From Ceratobasidium sp. AG-K (lineage: Eukaryota; Basidiomycota; Agaricomycetes; Cantharellales; Ceratobasidiaceae): a stretch of 64,000 bases of DNA. The stretch covers positions 1 to 64,000 of the forward strand of contig JAWNGF010000017.1 of the NCBI GenBank assembly GCA_037039685.1. The letters are read 5' to 3'. Positions 22,714 through 33,369 of this stretch are shown here, in pieces. Numbering within the stretch: position 1 is the stretch's first letter; every line of letters begins with the position of its first letter. Under the pieces are notes generated by a model. That model made no database searches. It was not told where the DNA came from and was given only the letters and a program-made list of their open reading frames with translations. A program made the translations under genes and the position numbers.

Positions 22714-25441
22714 GCCATCCAACCTTGGGTCCTGTTGCCAGCTGATTTACATCTCATACATAGTGCTCGGATAGCAAGTCATTGCAAGTTTGTTAGTGCC
22801 AGTAGCGATACTCGCCTGTGAATGCAACTATTTGTAGTTTCCTGTATTTTTAATTGTCAAAGCTCAAGTCTGTCCAATTTTATCATTAGCTACAAATGCA
22901 ATTTTCCGATTGGAACCAATGTTATATTACTCCACCAATGCTGCTTCTCCCACTTTCCTTGTAGTGAGTCGGTCTTCATGCGTGGTCGGCTCATCGAAGA
23001 ACAGTGGCACTTACGCAGGAACGGCAATCTCTACGGGATAGGTTAAAACTAACTTCATATTCTTTCCCGCCTTTCCCAGAACGACCACAAACGGTTGCTG
23101 TATACATGTATGCTTGAGTACAGGAATATGTCAAAGTGTAGCAACATATAGCGTAACAGCGCTGTGTTGCTTGCAGCTTGTTGCCAACTTGAACTCGCCA
23201 GAAACAAGCAAACATAGGACTCCGATGCCAACACAAATATCAGCAGTGTATTTATCTTTCACAAGATGTGAGTGAAAAAGACAACAAACCAGCTGGATTG
23301 AGACCCTAGATTGGCTTCAGCATATGAACCCAAAACTGGTAGGTGTTGCTCACGTGTGACTCCCAGGCAAGCTTGATGTCCTCTTGGATTGATACAATCA
23401 AATCTCAGTCAGAAAATAACAGTGATATTATTTATGGTTATAATGTACAAGCCCAGACATCACTCAACTACTCACAAGTTAGAGCAGGCATATGGGTGGT
23501 GGACATACCTACGTAATATTTTGACACTCCCATATTGAGTGTGTCTTGTGCAAGCCATGATAATCCTTTTGAGTGCAAAAAATTTCAAGCATCAGTTATG
23601 CCATCAACCCATGGTGAGACCAAGACAGGAATTGTCAAGGAGAGTTCCAAGTGTCATTGAGGATTTGAGGTGGTGTTCTGATCCACTCAGGGTCCATGGC
23701 AGGTCCATCCTGTCCTTGCCTATGATTGCTGGTTTCTCCGTCGTTCAACCAGATCAAACACATTCTACCTTAAAACCAGCTCCACTTGCATTCACATTGC
23801 CAGAATGTATGATGAGGCTGTGATTCTACTGGTGCCAGCCAATTGGACATACTGAATATGTGGGGGCCCTGAACCATGGCAGTGCAGTTGAGGACTGTGT
23901 TCTTAATGTTCATGTTGTGGCTTTTCCAAAACTGCTGGGCCCTCCGATTCTTATGGAATCCCATGACCTCAATCTGGCTACCTTTGCACCCACAGGATCA
24001 ACTGCAGGATATGCATGTCTGCCTGCCGGTCTGGGCCAACAAATGTGCAAAAATGGTCATGGAGTCAGGATTGACGCACTTAAATAGACCCATGCCTGCC
24101 CTTGCTCCAAAAACATTAGAGCCATCACAAGTTGATGACCTGGTAGGATTGAATTGTTGTAGGGGAAGTGTAGTTGCATTATTTTCTGTCATTCCATGCA
24201 GGTGGCTCTTTCCTCAAACGCATTCCTGTCAATTCCAGACCTTGTCCCTGCTGATAGACACATGAGTATTCTCCAGAGTTGGCAGGGACATTGAAACCAT
24301 TAACTTACAAAGTGGGGCTGCAAACATAGTTTGTCTTGAAACACCACAGTGTTGAAGCAATACATTCCAGCCCAGGGTTGCCAAAGACATTCTGCAAGCT
24401 GTCCACTGGAACAATGCAATATGTTCTTGTAATACCTTGAACCTTCAAGGTGGATGCCACACTGTGTAACTGAATCTTCCACCATCATCTTGGTGGCGTC
24501 AAATTAGTTGGCCTGTGTGACTGTAGACCCTGTAAACACAATACGATTGTGCCAAGTAGAAGTGGAAGGCCAAGACAGATGTGGAGCAGGTGGGAGATGT
24601 GGACTGGATGTGTGCTTGAGGGGTCAATGGTTGTTTGGCTACACACTGGAGTTGTTATTCAGTACCATTCTGAGGCGGAGACAGGGCAGGACAAAAGTCC
24701 AACAGGCATATAATTGGGAGACTGCAGTGTGTTTGTGACAGAAGCTTGGTGGGTTACTTGTAGACAGGCAGTGAGATAGGCAGGGTTTGTAACTGGCAGG
24801 AGGTGGGGACTAATGTTAGCCACAGATCAATAGAGGCACAGGATGAGTGAGTTACACTTAGGCAGAACCAATGCACTGAGGTCAATAGATAGCCAACATT
24901 CCATCTGATACAACCTGATCCCTGGCATTTCCGCCTTCCAATGCATCAAAATAAAATGAGTCAACAGACTGCTGTCGTCTTGAAGGCTGTCAAGGGATGA
25001 TAACCACTGCCCGGTTTCATCCTGGACTGATGTGTCAAGAAGGTTGGTTTTTTCTTTTCATGGGCCACTGAGCTTCTGGCTCCCTTTGCCTGGCCAAGTT
25101 ATGGCTTGCAGGGAGGAGAGATGTAGTGAGATGGCAGGAATATCATACTGGCAGGTTGCAGATCCAGCTGAGATTGCTTGGTTGATACTGAACCATTCAC
25201 CTTGAGGAAAGCATGTCACAGTGATCCTGAGCGACAGGCTGTGGCAAAAAACAAAGACCGGGAGCCATAGCCCTAGGCACTATAGGAGCTTGAGCTTTGG
25301 CAGAGGCTTATATCTCAAGTCAAGTGAGAAACGGGTCAATGTAGCTCAAGTCCACCAAGATGTGGGGGATCAACATTAGGGTCAGAAGAAGCATGAGAAT
25401 TGCTTACATGATATTTACTGCCATAAACCATGGTGCTTGAC
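22714..25441. other. Gene-free, CpG-poor region
   Basis: No frame has convincing coding character. CG dinucleotides are rare to the eye, particularly 23300-25400, while TG and CA are abundant. This contrasts with CpG-rich host exons such as the YOP1-like gene. It is likely decayed repeat DNA whose family I cannot name. Confidence 0.4.
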
Positions 25442-25898
25442 TGTTGTAAGCTTCTTCTTGGTGGCTATGAGAGGAGCCGCAATGGAGAGTGGACAGCACT
25501 AAGACCTAAGTGACCTCTTGAGCCGCAACACACTTAAGCGTCTGTAGGCTCTTGAGGGTAGGGGTGGTTCAAAGTGTCACTCAAAGGGGATGTTTGACGA
25601 GACAAAACAAGCTGGGGTTTCCAGGCTTGTTGGTCCTCTATATATATTCACAAAGTGGCCGAGTCATACAAGGCGCAGCCACATGAGTCAACGCAGTCAA
25701 CCAGTCAGGAGTGTCCATGTGAGTCATGCTGTATGAACAGACATGACTCGTACAAAGCACAGCCGCGTTACACAATGTAACAGAAAAACCACAAGAAGGT
25801 GGCAACGTGGCAAATGGAAACGGGGAACGTAACATAAAGAGGGAAAACAGGCGGGCGAGACAACGGGCGAGTCCGATGGAGTGAGCTAGCTCACGACA
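25442..25898 (-). repeat. 3' LTR of the compound element (L1)
   Basis: 457 bp, TG...CA ends on the plus strand. On the minus strand it has the TATA-like TATATATAG and the 12-mer AGCTTGTTTTGT about 33 bp after it. It is preceded (minus strand) by a purine tract. Confidence 0.9.
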
Positions 25899-25901
25899 TT
25901 A

Positions 25902-25910
25902 CTCCCCCCT
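25902..25910 (-). promoter_or_regulatory. Polypurine tract of Gy1/Gy2
   Basis: AGGGGGGAG on the minus strand, 3 bp from the 3' LTR; plus-strand DNA primer. The same tract is present in Gy3 and Gy4. Confidence 0.8.
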
Positions 25911-25939
25911 AAGAGTCCGTTTGGGGGACCTGAACGGAC

Positions 25940-26704
25940 CTACTGCACTGCGCAGTCCCTTTCCTTCTTTAGCATATGCTCTTCCAACCCCTCCTTGTCC
26001 TCCAAGGTCAGGTCGATGGGATTGAAAACGGTATTTCCTGGTTCGTCCGAGAATTTCTCCCATTCTTCCCAGGTTTCCTCCTTCGTCCAGTCTGCCTTGC
26101 TCCAGTCCAAAACCCTCTTCTGGACTTCCACAAACTCCTCATCCCACTGTCGCACATCGGGCTCTGCCTCCTTCCATGCCGACACGTCAGTCTCCTCCCT
26201 CTTCCACCAGTAAGGTTCCCATTCGATCTTCTCCTTCTGGTATCTGCCCCTCTCCATCCTCCAGTCGCTCAGGTCCTTCTCGTAGTTGGCGTCCCAAGCG
26301 TCGTTCCATCTGGGTTGGAGTGTTGGTGGTCTCCCATCATATCCTGGCACCCACTTGCTTGAGTATGCCCCTTCCTGTCCCCATTCCATGACTCCGAGCA
26401 TATGGGTGGAAAGGAGGATGACCTCCGAAACCTGGAACGCTGCGCACCCTCGACAAACGAAGATGTCCCTTTGTAGGAGTTGCATGCGTGTCGGCCATTT
26501 CTTTCCAACCCACTGGAATTCTCCCAGGTCCGAGTGCAGAATATCGTCCGACGCCCTAAAGTGCATTCTGCCAGAGCTTTGTTGGGACCTTTTGAAGACG
26601 TAGAGAGCGGCCCCAGCGTCCAGGATTCTCGCCGTAGCGAATGCTGGTCCTTCCAGAACGCGGGTGAGGTTGTTGGCAATGGTGGAGCGGGAGACGGCAG
26701 GCAT
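25940..26704 (-). CDS. ORF3, 254-residue protein of unknown function (intact copy)
   Basis: Starts MPAVSRSTIANNL in the context CCACAATGCC, after a pyrimidine-rich leader, and ends 37 bp before the LTR-proximal purine tract region. The N-terminal ~130 residues are well conserved between copies (GPAFATARILDAGAALYVFK, LGEFQWVGKKWPTRMQL, DIFVCRGCAAFQV, STHMLGVMEWGQEGAYSS). The C-terminal ~120 residues are highly charged and Trp-rich (WEPYWWKREETDVSAWKEAE). No signal peptide or membrane segment is seen, so it is not an obvious envelope protein; a CxxC pair (VCRGC) is the only metal-binding hint. It overlaps the end of the pol frame, which is open but poorly conserved. By position it probably belongs to Gy2. 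Confidence 0.75.
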   Translation of the reverse strand: MPAVSRSTIANNLTRVLEGPAFATARILDAGAALYVFKRSQQSSGRMHFRASDDILHSDLGEFQWVGKKWPTRMQLLQRDIFVCRGCAAFQVSEVILLSTHMLGVMEWGQEGAYSSKWVPGYDGRPPTLQPRWNDAWDANYEKDLSDWRMERGRYQKEKIEWEPYWWKREETDVSAWKEAEPDVRQWDEEFVEVQKRVLDWSKADWTKEETWEEWEKFSDEPGNTVFNPIDLTLEDKEGLEEHMLKKERDCAVQ

Positions 26705-27681
26705 TGTGGAGAGCAGAAAAGATTTAGAGAGTTGAGTGTGGGGTGTAGATTTGAGTAGTTGCAGGTTTTGCAGATGTCACTACTGACTGCACCCCCTCTG
26801 CCTTTTATCCTTCCTGGAATGTAGTTAGATGGCGTGGGAGCTTTGGGGTGTTGGCGTAGAAAGTCCTTGATGATCTTGGATAGATGTCCAAAATCTTCTG
26901 CCCTTTGTTCCGTGTCTTCTTCTTCCCCATAACCCTTCCATCTGACCCTGTAGAAGAGCCCATCCTTTGTTTTCTTCCAATCAGTTGGCGTCCCAGGCGT
27001 CGTTCCACCGAGGTTGCAGCGTTGGTTGCCTCCCGTTGTACCCTGGTACCCACTCGCTCGAGTATGCCCCTTCTTGTCCCCATTCAACGACTCCGAGCAT
27101 GTGGGTGGACAGTAGGACCACCTCCAACACTTGAAAGGCTGCGCATCCTCGACAGACAAAGATGTCTTTTCTTGCGAGCTGCATTTTTGTTGGCCACTTT
27201 TTGCCGACCCACTGGAATTTGCCCAAGTCTGAGTGGAGAACGTCGTCCGACGCCCTAAAGTGCATTCTTCCTGAGCCTTGCTGGGACCTCTTGAAGACGT
27301 AGAGAGCGGCTCCAGCGTCAAGGATTCTTGCCGTAGCAAACGCTGGTCCGTCCAGGACGCGGGTGAGGTTGTTGACGATGGTGGAGCGGGAGACGGCAGG
27401 CATTGTGGGGAGCAGAGAAGATTTAGAGAGTTGAGCGAGGAATGAAGCTTGGAGTAGTTGCAAGTCTTGCAGATGTTGCTACTGATTGTGCTCCCCTTTC
27501 CTTTTATCTTTTTCGGAACATAGTTAGAAGGTGTTGGAGCCTTGGGGTGTCGCCGTAGCAAGTCCTTGATGATCTTGGACAGGTGGCCAAAGTCTTCTGC
27601 CCTTTGTTCCGTGTCTTCTTCTTCCCCATAACCCTTCCATCTGACCCTGTAGAAGAGCCCATCCTTTGTTTTCTTCCAATC
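26283..27681 (-). repeat. Diverged 699-bp tandem duplication (chromodomain end plus ORF3 start)
   Basis: The stretch ending CTTCCAATC at 26982 recurs ending at 27681, a period of 699 bp (233 codons, so pol stays open). The two copies differ at many sites, for example GGTGTTGGCGTAGAAAG versus GGTGTCGCCGTAGCAAG. They are not a fresh slippage product but two different element copies joined. Confidence 0.8.
26983..27403 (-). pseudogene. ORF3 of Gy1, truncated at the duplication junction
   Basis: Begins at ATG 27403 with MPAVSRSTIVNNLTRVLDG and runs to WNDAWDAN, where the sequence jumps into a second copy of the chromodomain region and a stop follows. About 140 of 254 codons remain. Confidence 0.75.
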
Positions 27682-30600
27682 TACGATTTTTTCTACTTCG
27701 TATTCCTCTTCTCCTTCTTCTGTTATGATCGGCGGTGGTTGGGGTTGGTTTTGGCTGAATTCTGTATCTTCTTTGTAAGGGCTGAGCAAATCGATGTGGA
27801 AAACAGGGTGCACCCTCATTGTTGCCGGCAAAGTGAGTTCATAAGCGTGTGACCCTATCTTTTGTTTCACAATAAACGGCCCGTGTTTCTTGTTATCCAG
27901 CTTTTTTGAGGGTCTTTTTGTTTGAATGTTCTTTCCCAAAAGCCATACTAGATCTCCTTCCTTGTACTCGTTTCTTGGCTCTTCTTCTGGGAGCCTTTGG
28001 CTTTCCATTGATGCAATTGCTTCGTCGTGGATTTTTCGCCATTTTTCCGTGATGTTGTTTGCTTCCGGAACTGCTGATTCTTCTGCAGAGACGTTCCATA
28101 GTGGTTCCCTGCCGTAGACAATTTCGAAAGGGGAACTACCCGTTACGCAATGCTTCTGTAGATTATAACTGAATTCCGCAATTGGTAACAAGTCCGCCCA
28201 ATCATCCTGTTGGTAGTTGACAAATGATCGTAGCCATCCTTCCATCCATTGATTTATTCTCTCTGTTATTCCATCCGTTTGGGGGTGGTAGGCAGTACTG
28301 AAACCTGGGCTAGTTCCAATTTTCTCATAAATGGCTTTCATAAGTTTGGAGTTGAAAGTAGTCCCCCTGTCTGAGATTGTGCTTTTTGGAAAGCCGTGTA
28401 GTTTCCAAACATTTGTGACAAAAAGGTTTGCAAGGTCGCTCGCCGTGTGAGATTCTTTGCAGGGTATGAAATGCGCCATTCTTGAGAATTGGTCCACCAC
28501 AACTACAATGCTATCTGCTCCTTTTGATTTTGGTAATTTCACTACGAAATCAAACGCTATGTCTTCCCATGGTCCTTTTGGAATCTCTAGAGGCTTGATC
28601 GGAACTATTGATTTTGATCCCTTCGTCCGTTGGCAAGTCTCACAGGATTCCACGTATCTGTTTACGCTTTGCTTCATTCCCAGCCAGAAGTATCTTCTCA
28701 ATATTAGTTCCAAAGTTCTAGCTTGTCCTTGATGACCCGCGATTTTTGAGTTGTGGTGAACTCGCATGATGGCCAGCCTGGATTCCTTATCTTCTGGCAC
28801 GTAAATCCTTCCCTTGAACCATAATAGTCCTTCCTTGAAATCATAATCTTTTGCACTGTGTTGTAGGGTTTTTGGTAGCGTTTCCCTCGATTTGCAAATT
28901 TCTTTGATTTGTGCCAATCCTTTGTCTGTTTCTTGTGCTTCCTTGATAGTTTCTATGATATCTGTGTCTACTTGTCCCATAAACCCCTTGAACCTTTCGA
29001 CAGCTATCATGACTTGTTCAGGTGTGGGGGTATCTTCATGGTCTGATCGTCTAGACAATAGGTCCGGTTTAGACAACAGGATTCCAGGGCGGTATATGAT
29101 GTCAAAGTTATAGGAAGCAAGCAATTGGTGCCATCTTGCGTGTCGACGGTTGAAAGTCCTTGATTCCTTCCAGAACTGTAGGTTCCTATGATCGGTGTAG
29201 ATGGTGATAGGGTCCTTTGTTCCTTCAAGGTATAGTCTCCAATGTGTTAAAGATTCTATAATTGCCATAAGTTCCTTATCGTGGACGTCGTAGTTGAGTT
29301 GAGCCTCGTTGAAAGATTTTGAAAGAAAAGCGATAGGGTGTAGGTAGCCGTCATCTTGCCTTTGTGACAGGATTGCTCCCATTGCTACTCCACTTGCGTC
29401 TGTTTCCAAGAAGAAGGGTTTGTCAGGGTTCGGATGGCGTAGAGTCAGTTCCTTGCTGATTTCCGCTTTTAGGGCTTTAAAGGCTTCCTGCTGATCGTTT
29501 CCCCATTCCCATTTGTTGTCCTTTTTTGTTAAGATTGTCAGGGGTTTTGCTAATCGGCTGAAATTCGGTACGAATCTTCGGTAGAAATTTGCGAATCCTA
29601 GGAATGCTTGGACCTGCTTGACTGTTCTTGGTTCCTTCCATTCCTTTATTGCCTTGACTTTTTCTTCCTCCATTGAGATCCCAGAATCACTGATTCCAAG
29701 TCCCGTATATGTCAATTTGGTGACAAAGAATTCGCATTTTGGAAGCTTTGCGAAAAGATTTTCCTCCAGTAAGATCCTTAGTACTCTTCTGACATCCACG
29801 GTATGTTGGCTTCTGTCCTTAGAGAAGACTAAGATGTTGTCAATGTATACTATGACACATACGTTGATAAGATCATGGAAAATGTGATTCATATATCTCT
29901 GGAAGATGGCGGGCGCGTTTTTTAGTCCAAAAGGCATGACGACGTATTCAAAGAGTCCTTCTTTTGTTCTGAAAGCTGTCTTCCATTCGTTGCCTTCTCT
30001 AATTCTGATATTGTTGAAACCCATGCGCAGATCGATCTTGGAGAAAATTTTTGCGTCCTTGATTTTATCCAGGAGGTCTTCCATTAGGGGCATTGGGAAT
30101 CTGTCGTCCTTTGTAATGGCGTTTACTCCTCTGAGGTCTTGAACAAGTCGTAGTTGGCGTACTGCCCCAGGATTTTTTTGATTGATAGGTTTTTTGACAA
30201 AGAAACAAGGTGATGCAATGGGTGATTTGCTTGGTCAAATCTTTCCCGCCGCGATTTCTTCATCCAGGTATTCTCTTAGTGCAATAGATTCTGCCGGAGA
30301 GAGTGGGATAGGTCTGGCTGGTTTCGGAAGTTCAGCTCCTTCCTTGAAGTTGATGGCGCAGTTGTATGGACAATGATCCGGGATTCTTTTGAATTTCTCT
30401 TCGCTGAAGACATCGGCAAATTCCTTGAATTCTTCCGGTAGGTCGTCTATTGAGGCCGTTCTTGCTTGGATGGGTTCTGGCCGCCATGATATGTGCTTCG
30501 TTTTCCAATCGATGACCGGGTTTGCTTCTTCTAACCATTCCAATCCTAGGATAAGTTTAGTTTCCCCAGTAGGCATAGCAAAGAAGACTTGTTTGAAGGT

Positions 30601-30884
30601 TCTTCCCTCCACGTTTAGTTCCAGCTTAGCTCTGAAACGTATTTGGTGAGAGAGTTCCTTCCCCTGGATACCGATTACTTTCCTCAGAGTGGGAAGCTCC
30701 ATGAGTGGAATATTGTTGGATCGAGCCCAAGAGATGTCCAAGAAGTTCTTTGATGCTCCAGAATTGATGAGGGTTGGGATAAGTTCTGTGATTCCAGCAA
30801 CGTTTGCGTAAACAATGGTTGACTCATTTGTTCCTCTAAAGTACATTGTTTCCGTTGCCGGTTTTTTGGTCTCTCCACACACAG

Positions 30885-32885
30885 TTAGAGGGAGACCCCT
30901 GCTTTTCCCAAGTCTTCCACAATTGTTGCTTCCCTTCCTTTAATGCTAGGTTCCGTCGTTATCCATTCCTTGGACGGGCATTTGAATGAGCGGTGTCCTT
31001 CCTGCCCGCACTTCAGGCAGCGGTTGGCTGCTATCCTTGCTTTGTATACTTCATCGGGCAGCCGCTTTGTAGAGGATTGTCCACTAGCGGTTGGTTGGGC
31101 TGCCTTCTTCCCTGTAGAGGCCTTGATTTGTTGCAGCTTCTGGTCGATAGAGATTGCGATTGAGATCCACTGGTCGAGGGAAAGTTCTCGTTCTGTCCCA
31201 TCTTCATTGATCAGGGTTAGCTCGAAACGAGCTAGTTCGGTCTTGACTTCAGACTTCAACCCTTCCTTGAATTGGTTGATCAGAGCTTCTTGTCCCCAAT
31301 TTACGTCTACCAGAAGATACCGGAATTCTGAAGTATAGTTTGCTACAGAGTTGTTCTGTTTGCATTTTCGGATGTCTGATTCGGCTTTAGCTTTTTTGTT
31401 GGGGTCGCTGAACTGTTCCATGAAGTGTGCCTTGAAACTTCCCCATGAGGTGAGATTTTGGTTGTTTTCTCCTTGGTTAAGCGATCGTAAGAGTACTTGT
31501 GCCCAGTGAGTGGCGGCTTTGTTCTCGGATTTGAAGTTTGCTAGAGCTTCGCGGATCCTTTCCTTGTTGGAAGTGTATTGATCGCCTAGACGTACAAAGT
31601 AGCTCTCCATTTGTGTGATGAACATTTCGGCACCTTCTCCTTTCTTTCCGTCAAAGGCTTCTGGACGAGTCACCTTGGGACGACGTGGTCTGCTACCAAT
31701 GTTTGGGTTCTCGATCAGTTGTTGGATTCTTAATTCCAATTCGTCGATCCTGGTAGATTCCGCGTCTGGATGTGGTGGAGAATATGATCGCCTGGAGGGG
31801 ATCCCGTGCAGGGATGCTTCGTCCATTTCTTCTTGCATGTTGTTGATAGTTTCCTGAACTTCCGTGATTTTGGCAGTGAAGGAGGTTCCTTCCTGTCATA
31901 AGGTTTCTAATCCTTGTGTTACTGCCTTGTTCCATTCGAGTTGCCCTTGTCTGGTAGTGTTGAGTTCTTCGCGTACATTGTTTACTAGTCCTTGAGTGTT
32001 GGTAACCTCATTTCGAAGGCGGGTTACGTCTTGACCAACTAGGAAGGAATTATGTTCGCCATTTCTTGCCGAGTTCAGAACCTCCGTTAAGGTGCCTTGT
32101 AGGGTGTTGATGGAATCGTTAAAGATTTGCTGGTTGTTTGCTAGGACTTGTGTGACCTGTTCTAGACCGCTAAGCCTTCGATCTATAGTGACTCTCATTC
32201 CGTCTATAACCCTAAGGGTGGCGTTGTGTCTTCCTTCTAGAAGGTCGTCCAGGTCGTCTAGATTACTGATTACAGTCCTGCTGCTAGAGCTGGAACTTGA
32301 ACTTGAGCTTCCTGGATCACCGGTGCTTTGTTGTACCAGGGCCAATTGTCCAGAGTAACCCTGTGGGACATATGGTGGTGCTGGGATCGCTGGTGTGACT
32401 GGCTGGGAAGCCACTGGAATCGGTCCTGCGTTGGTGATGGTTCCTCTAATTTGGGGGACTGTAGGGACATTCGGGATGTGTGGTGTAGGAGGAGGTCTAA
32501 TGGGAACAAGTGACACGCCCCCATGAGCCTCAGGTTGGGGAGAAGAGAACTGTCTCCTAGTCCCTAGTGGCCACAAGGGACGTGATGGCCCTGGACTTCC
32601 AGTTGGAATGCAAATTGCTGCTGGAGTGGGGTCATTTGTGAGATCTCCTGGTTCCCTATTTGTGATAGTGGGTTCTTCCTCTTGTACAATTGTCATGTCG
32701 GCGATGCCGAAAGCTCCCGGCATTGATGTTTGGCTTTGGGAGCGTGATCGGGCAGGACCTCCCGCTTGAGTTTGTGCAATATCTTGTTTGTTTAGTGATC
32801 CTGTGGGTCTTGCTGCCCGACTGGGTCCTCTCCTTGTTGATATAGTGGATGAGGGGCGTGACCCTCCATCTTCTTGAATAGACAT
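30885..32885 (-). pseudogene. Gy1 gag, one nonsense codon
   Basis: Starts MSIQEDGGSRPSS. A long Pro/Ser-rich N-terminus is followed by a coiled-coil segment (LEQVTQVLANNQQIFND onwards), then a retrotransposon gag core (FDGKKGEGAEMFITQMESYF, FKAHFMEQFSDPNKKAK) and a CCHC knuckle (CLKCGQEGHRSFKC). A TGA at 31896-31898 replaces the CGA seen in Gy4 at the same codon. Otherwise full length (667 codons), close to the intact Gy2 gag (664 residues). Confidence 0.85.
30903..30909 (-). promoter_or_regulatory. Putative -1 ribosomal frameshift site, Gy1
   Basis: GGGAAAA read as G GGA AAA in the gag frame, 18 nt before the gag stop. It fits X XXY YYZ, and pol is open in the -1 frame from here. Conserved in Gy2, Gy3 and Gy4. 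Confidence 0.65.
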
Positions 32886-32899
32886 ATTGTATGTTGTTA

Positions 32900-32911
32900 A
32901 GCTTGTTTTGT
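32900..32911 (-). promoter_or_regulatory. Self-primer binding site of Gy1
   Basis: On the minus strand ACAAAACAAGCT lies 2 nt after the 5' LTR and is the exact complement of AGCTTGTTTTGT inside the LTR (33074-33085), where the transcript is predicted to begin. Confidence 0.65.
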
Positions 32912-32913
32912 AA

Positions 32914-33369
32914 TGTTGTAAGCTTCTTCTTGGTGGCTATGAGACAAGCCGTGATGGAGAGTGGACAGCACTAAGACCTAAGTGACCTCTTGAACCGCAA
33001 CACACTTAAGTGTCTGTAGGCCCTTGAGGGTAGGGGTGGTTCAAAGTGTCACTCAAAGGGGATGTTTGACGAGACAAAACAAGCTGGGGTTTCCAGGCTT
33101 GTTGGTCCTCTATATATATTCACAAAGTGGCCGAGTCATACAAGGCGCAGCCACATGAGTCAACGCAGTCAACCAGTCAGGAGTGTCCATGTGAGTCATG
33201 CTGTATGAACAGACATGACTTGTACAAAGCAGAGCCGCGTTACACAATGTAACAGAAAAACCACAAGAAGGTGGCAACGCGGCAAACGGAAATGGAAACA
33301 CAACAGAAAAGAAGGAAACAGGCGGGCAAGACAACAGGCGAGTCCGATGGAGTGAGCTGGCTCACGACA
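32914..33369 (-). repeat. 5' LTR of Gy1 (L2)
   Basis: 456 bp, same family as L1. It abuts Gy2 pol at 33370 with flank TATTA; the matching flank was lost with the 3' end of Gy1. Confidence 0.88.

Larger units (their letters stand above)
26269..30882 (-). pseudogene. Gy1 pol polyprotein: protease, RT, RNase H, integrase, chromodomain
   Basis: Open in one frame except a TGA at 30235-30237. Order: protease (NSGAS where DSGAS is expected), linker, RT (FSKIDLRMGFNNI; YIDNILVFS), RNase H (ETDASGVAMG, HDKELMAIIESLTHW), integrase with H2C2 finger (HHNSKIAGHQ...CETCQRTKG), catalytic core Asp in DFVVKLPKSKG and DRGTTFNSKL and Glu in TDGITERINQW, then chromodomain (EEEYEVEKIVDWKKTKDGLF, VRWKGYGEEED). 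pol lies in the -1 frame relative to gag. The chromodomain directs integration to particular chromatin in chromoviruses. The tail beyond about 27470 and the second chromodomain copy come from the junction described separately. Protease Asp to Asn and the TGA make it non-functional. Confidence 0.88.

Noticed and set aside
26269..27470. pol frame extension beyond the chromodomain as a genuine C-terminal domain
   Set aside because: Residues in this frame are poorly conserved between copies, whereas the overlapping ORF3 frame is conserved; the openness is probably a by-product.
28457..31338. Plus-strand open frames opposite gag and pol (for example 30943-31338)
   Set aside because: Antisense shadows of well-supported gag and pol frames; they recur in each element only because the element does.
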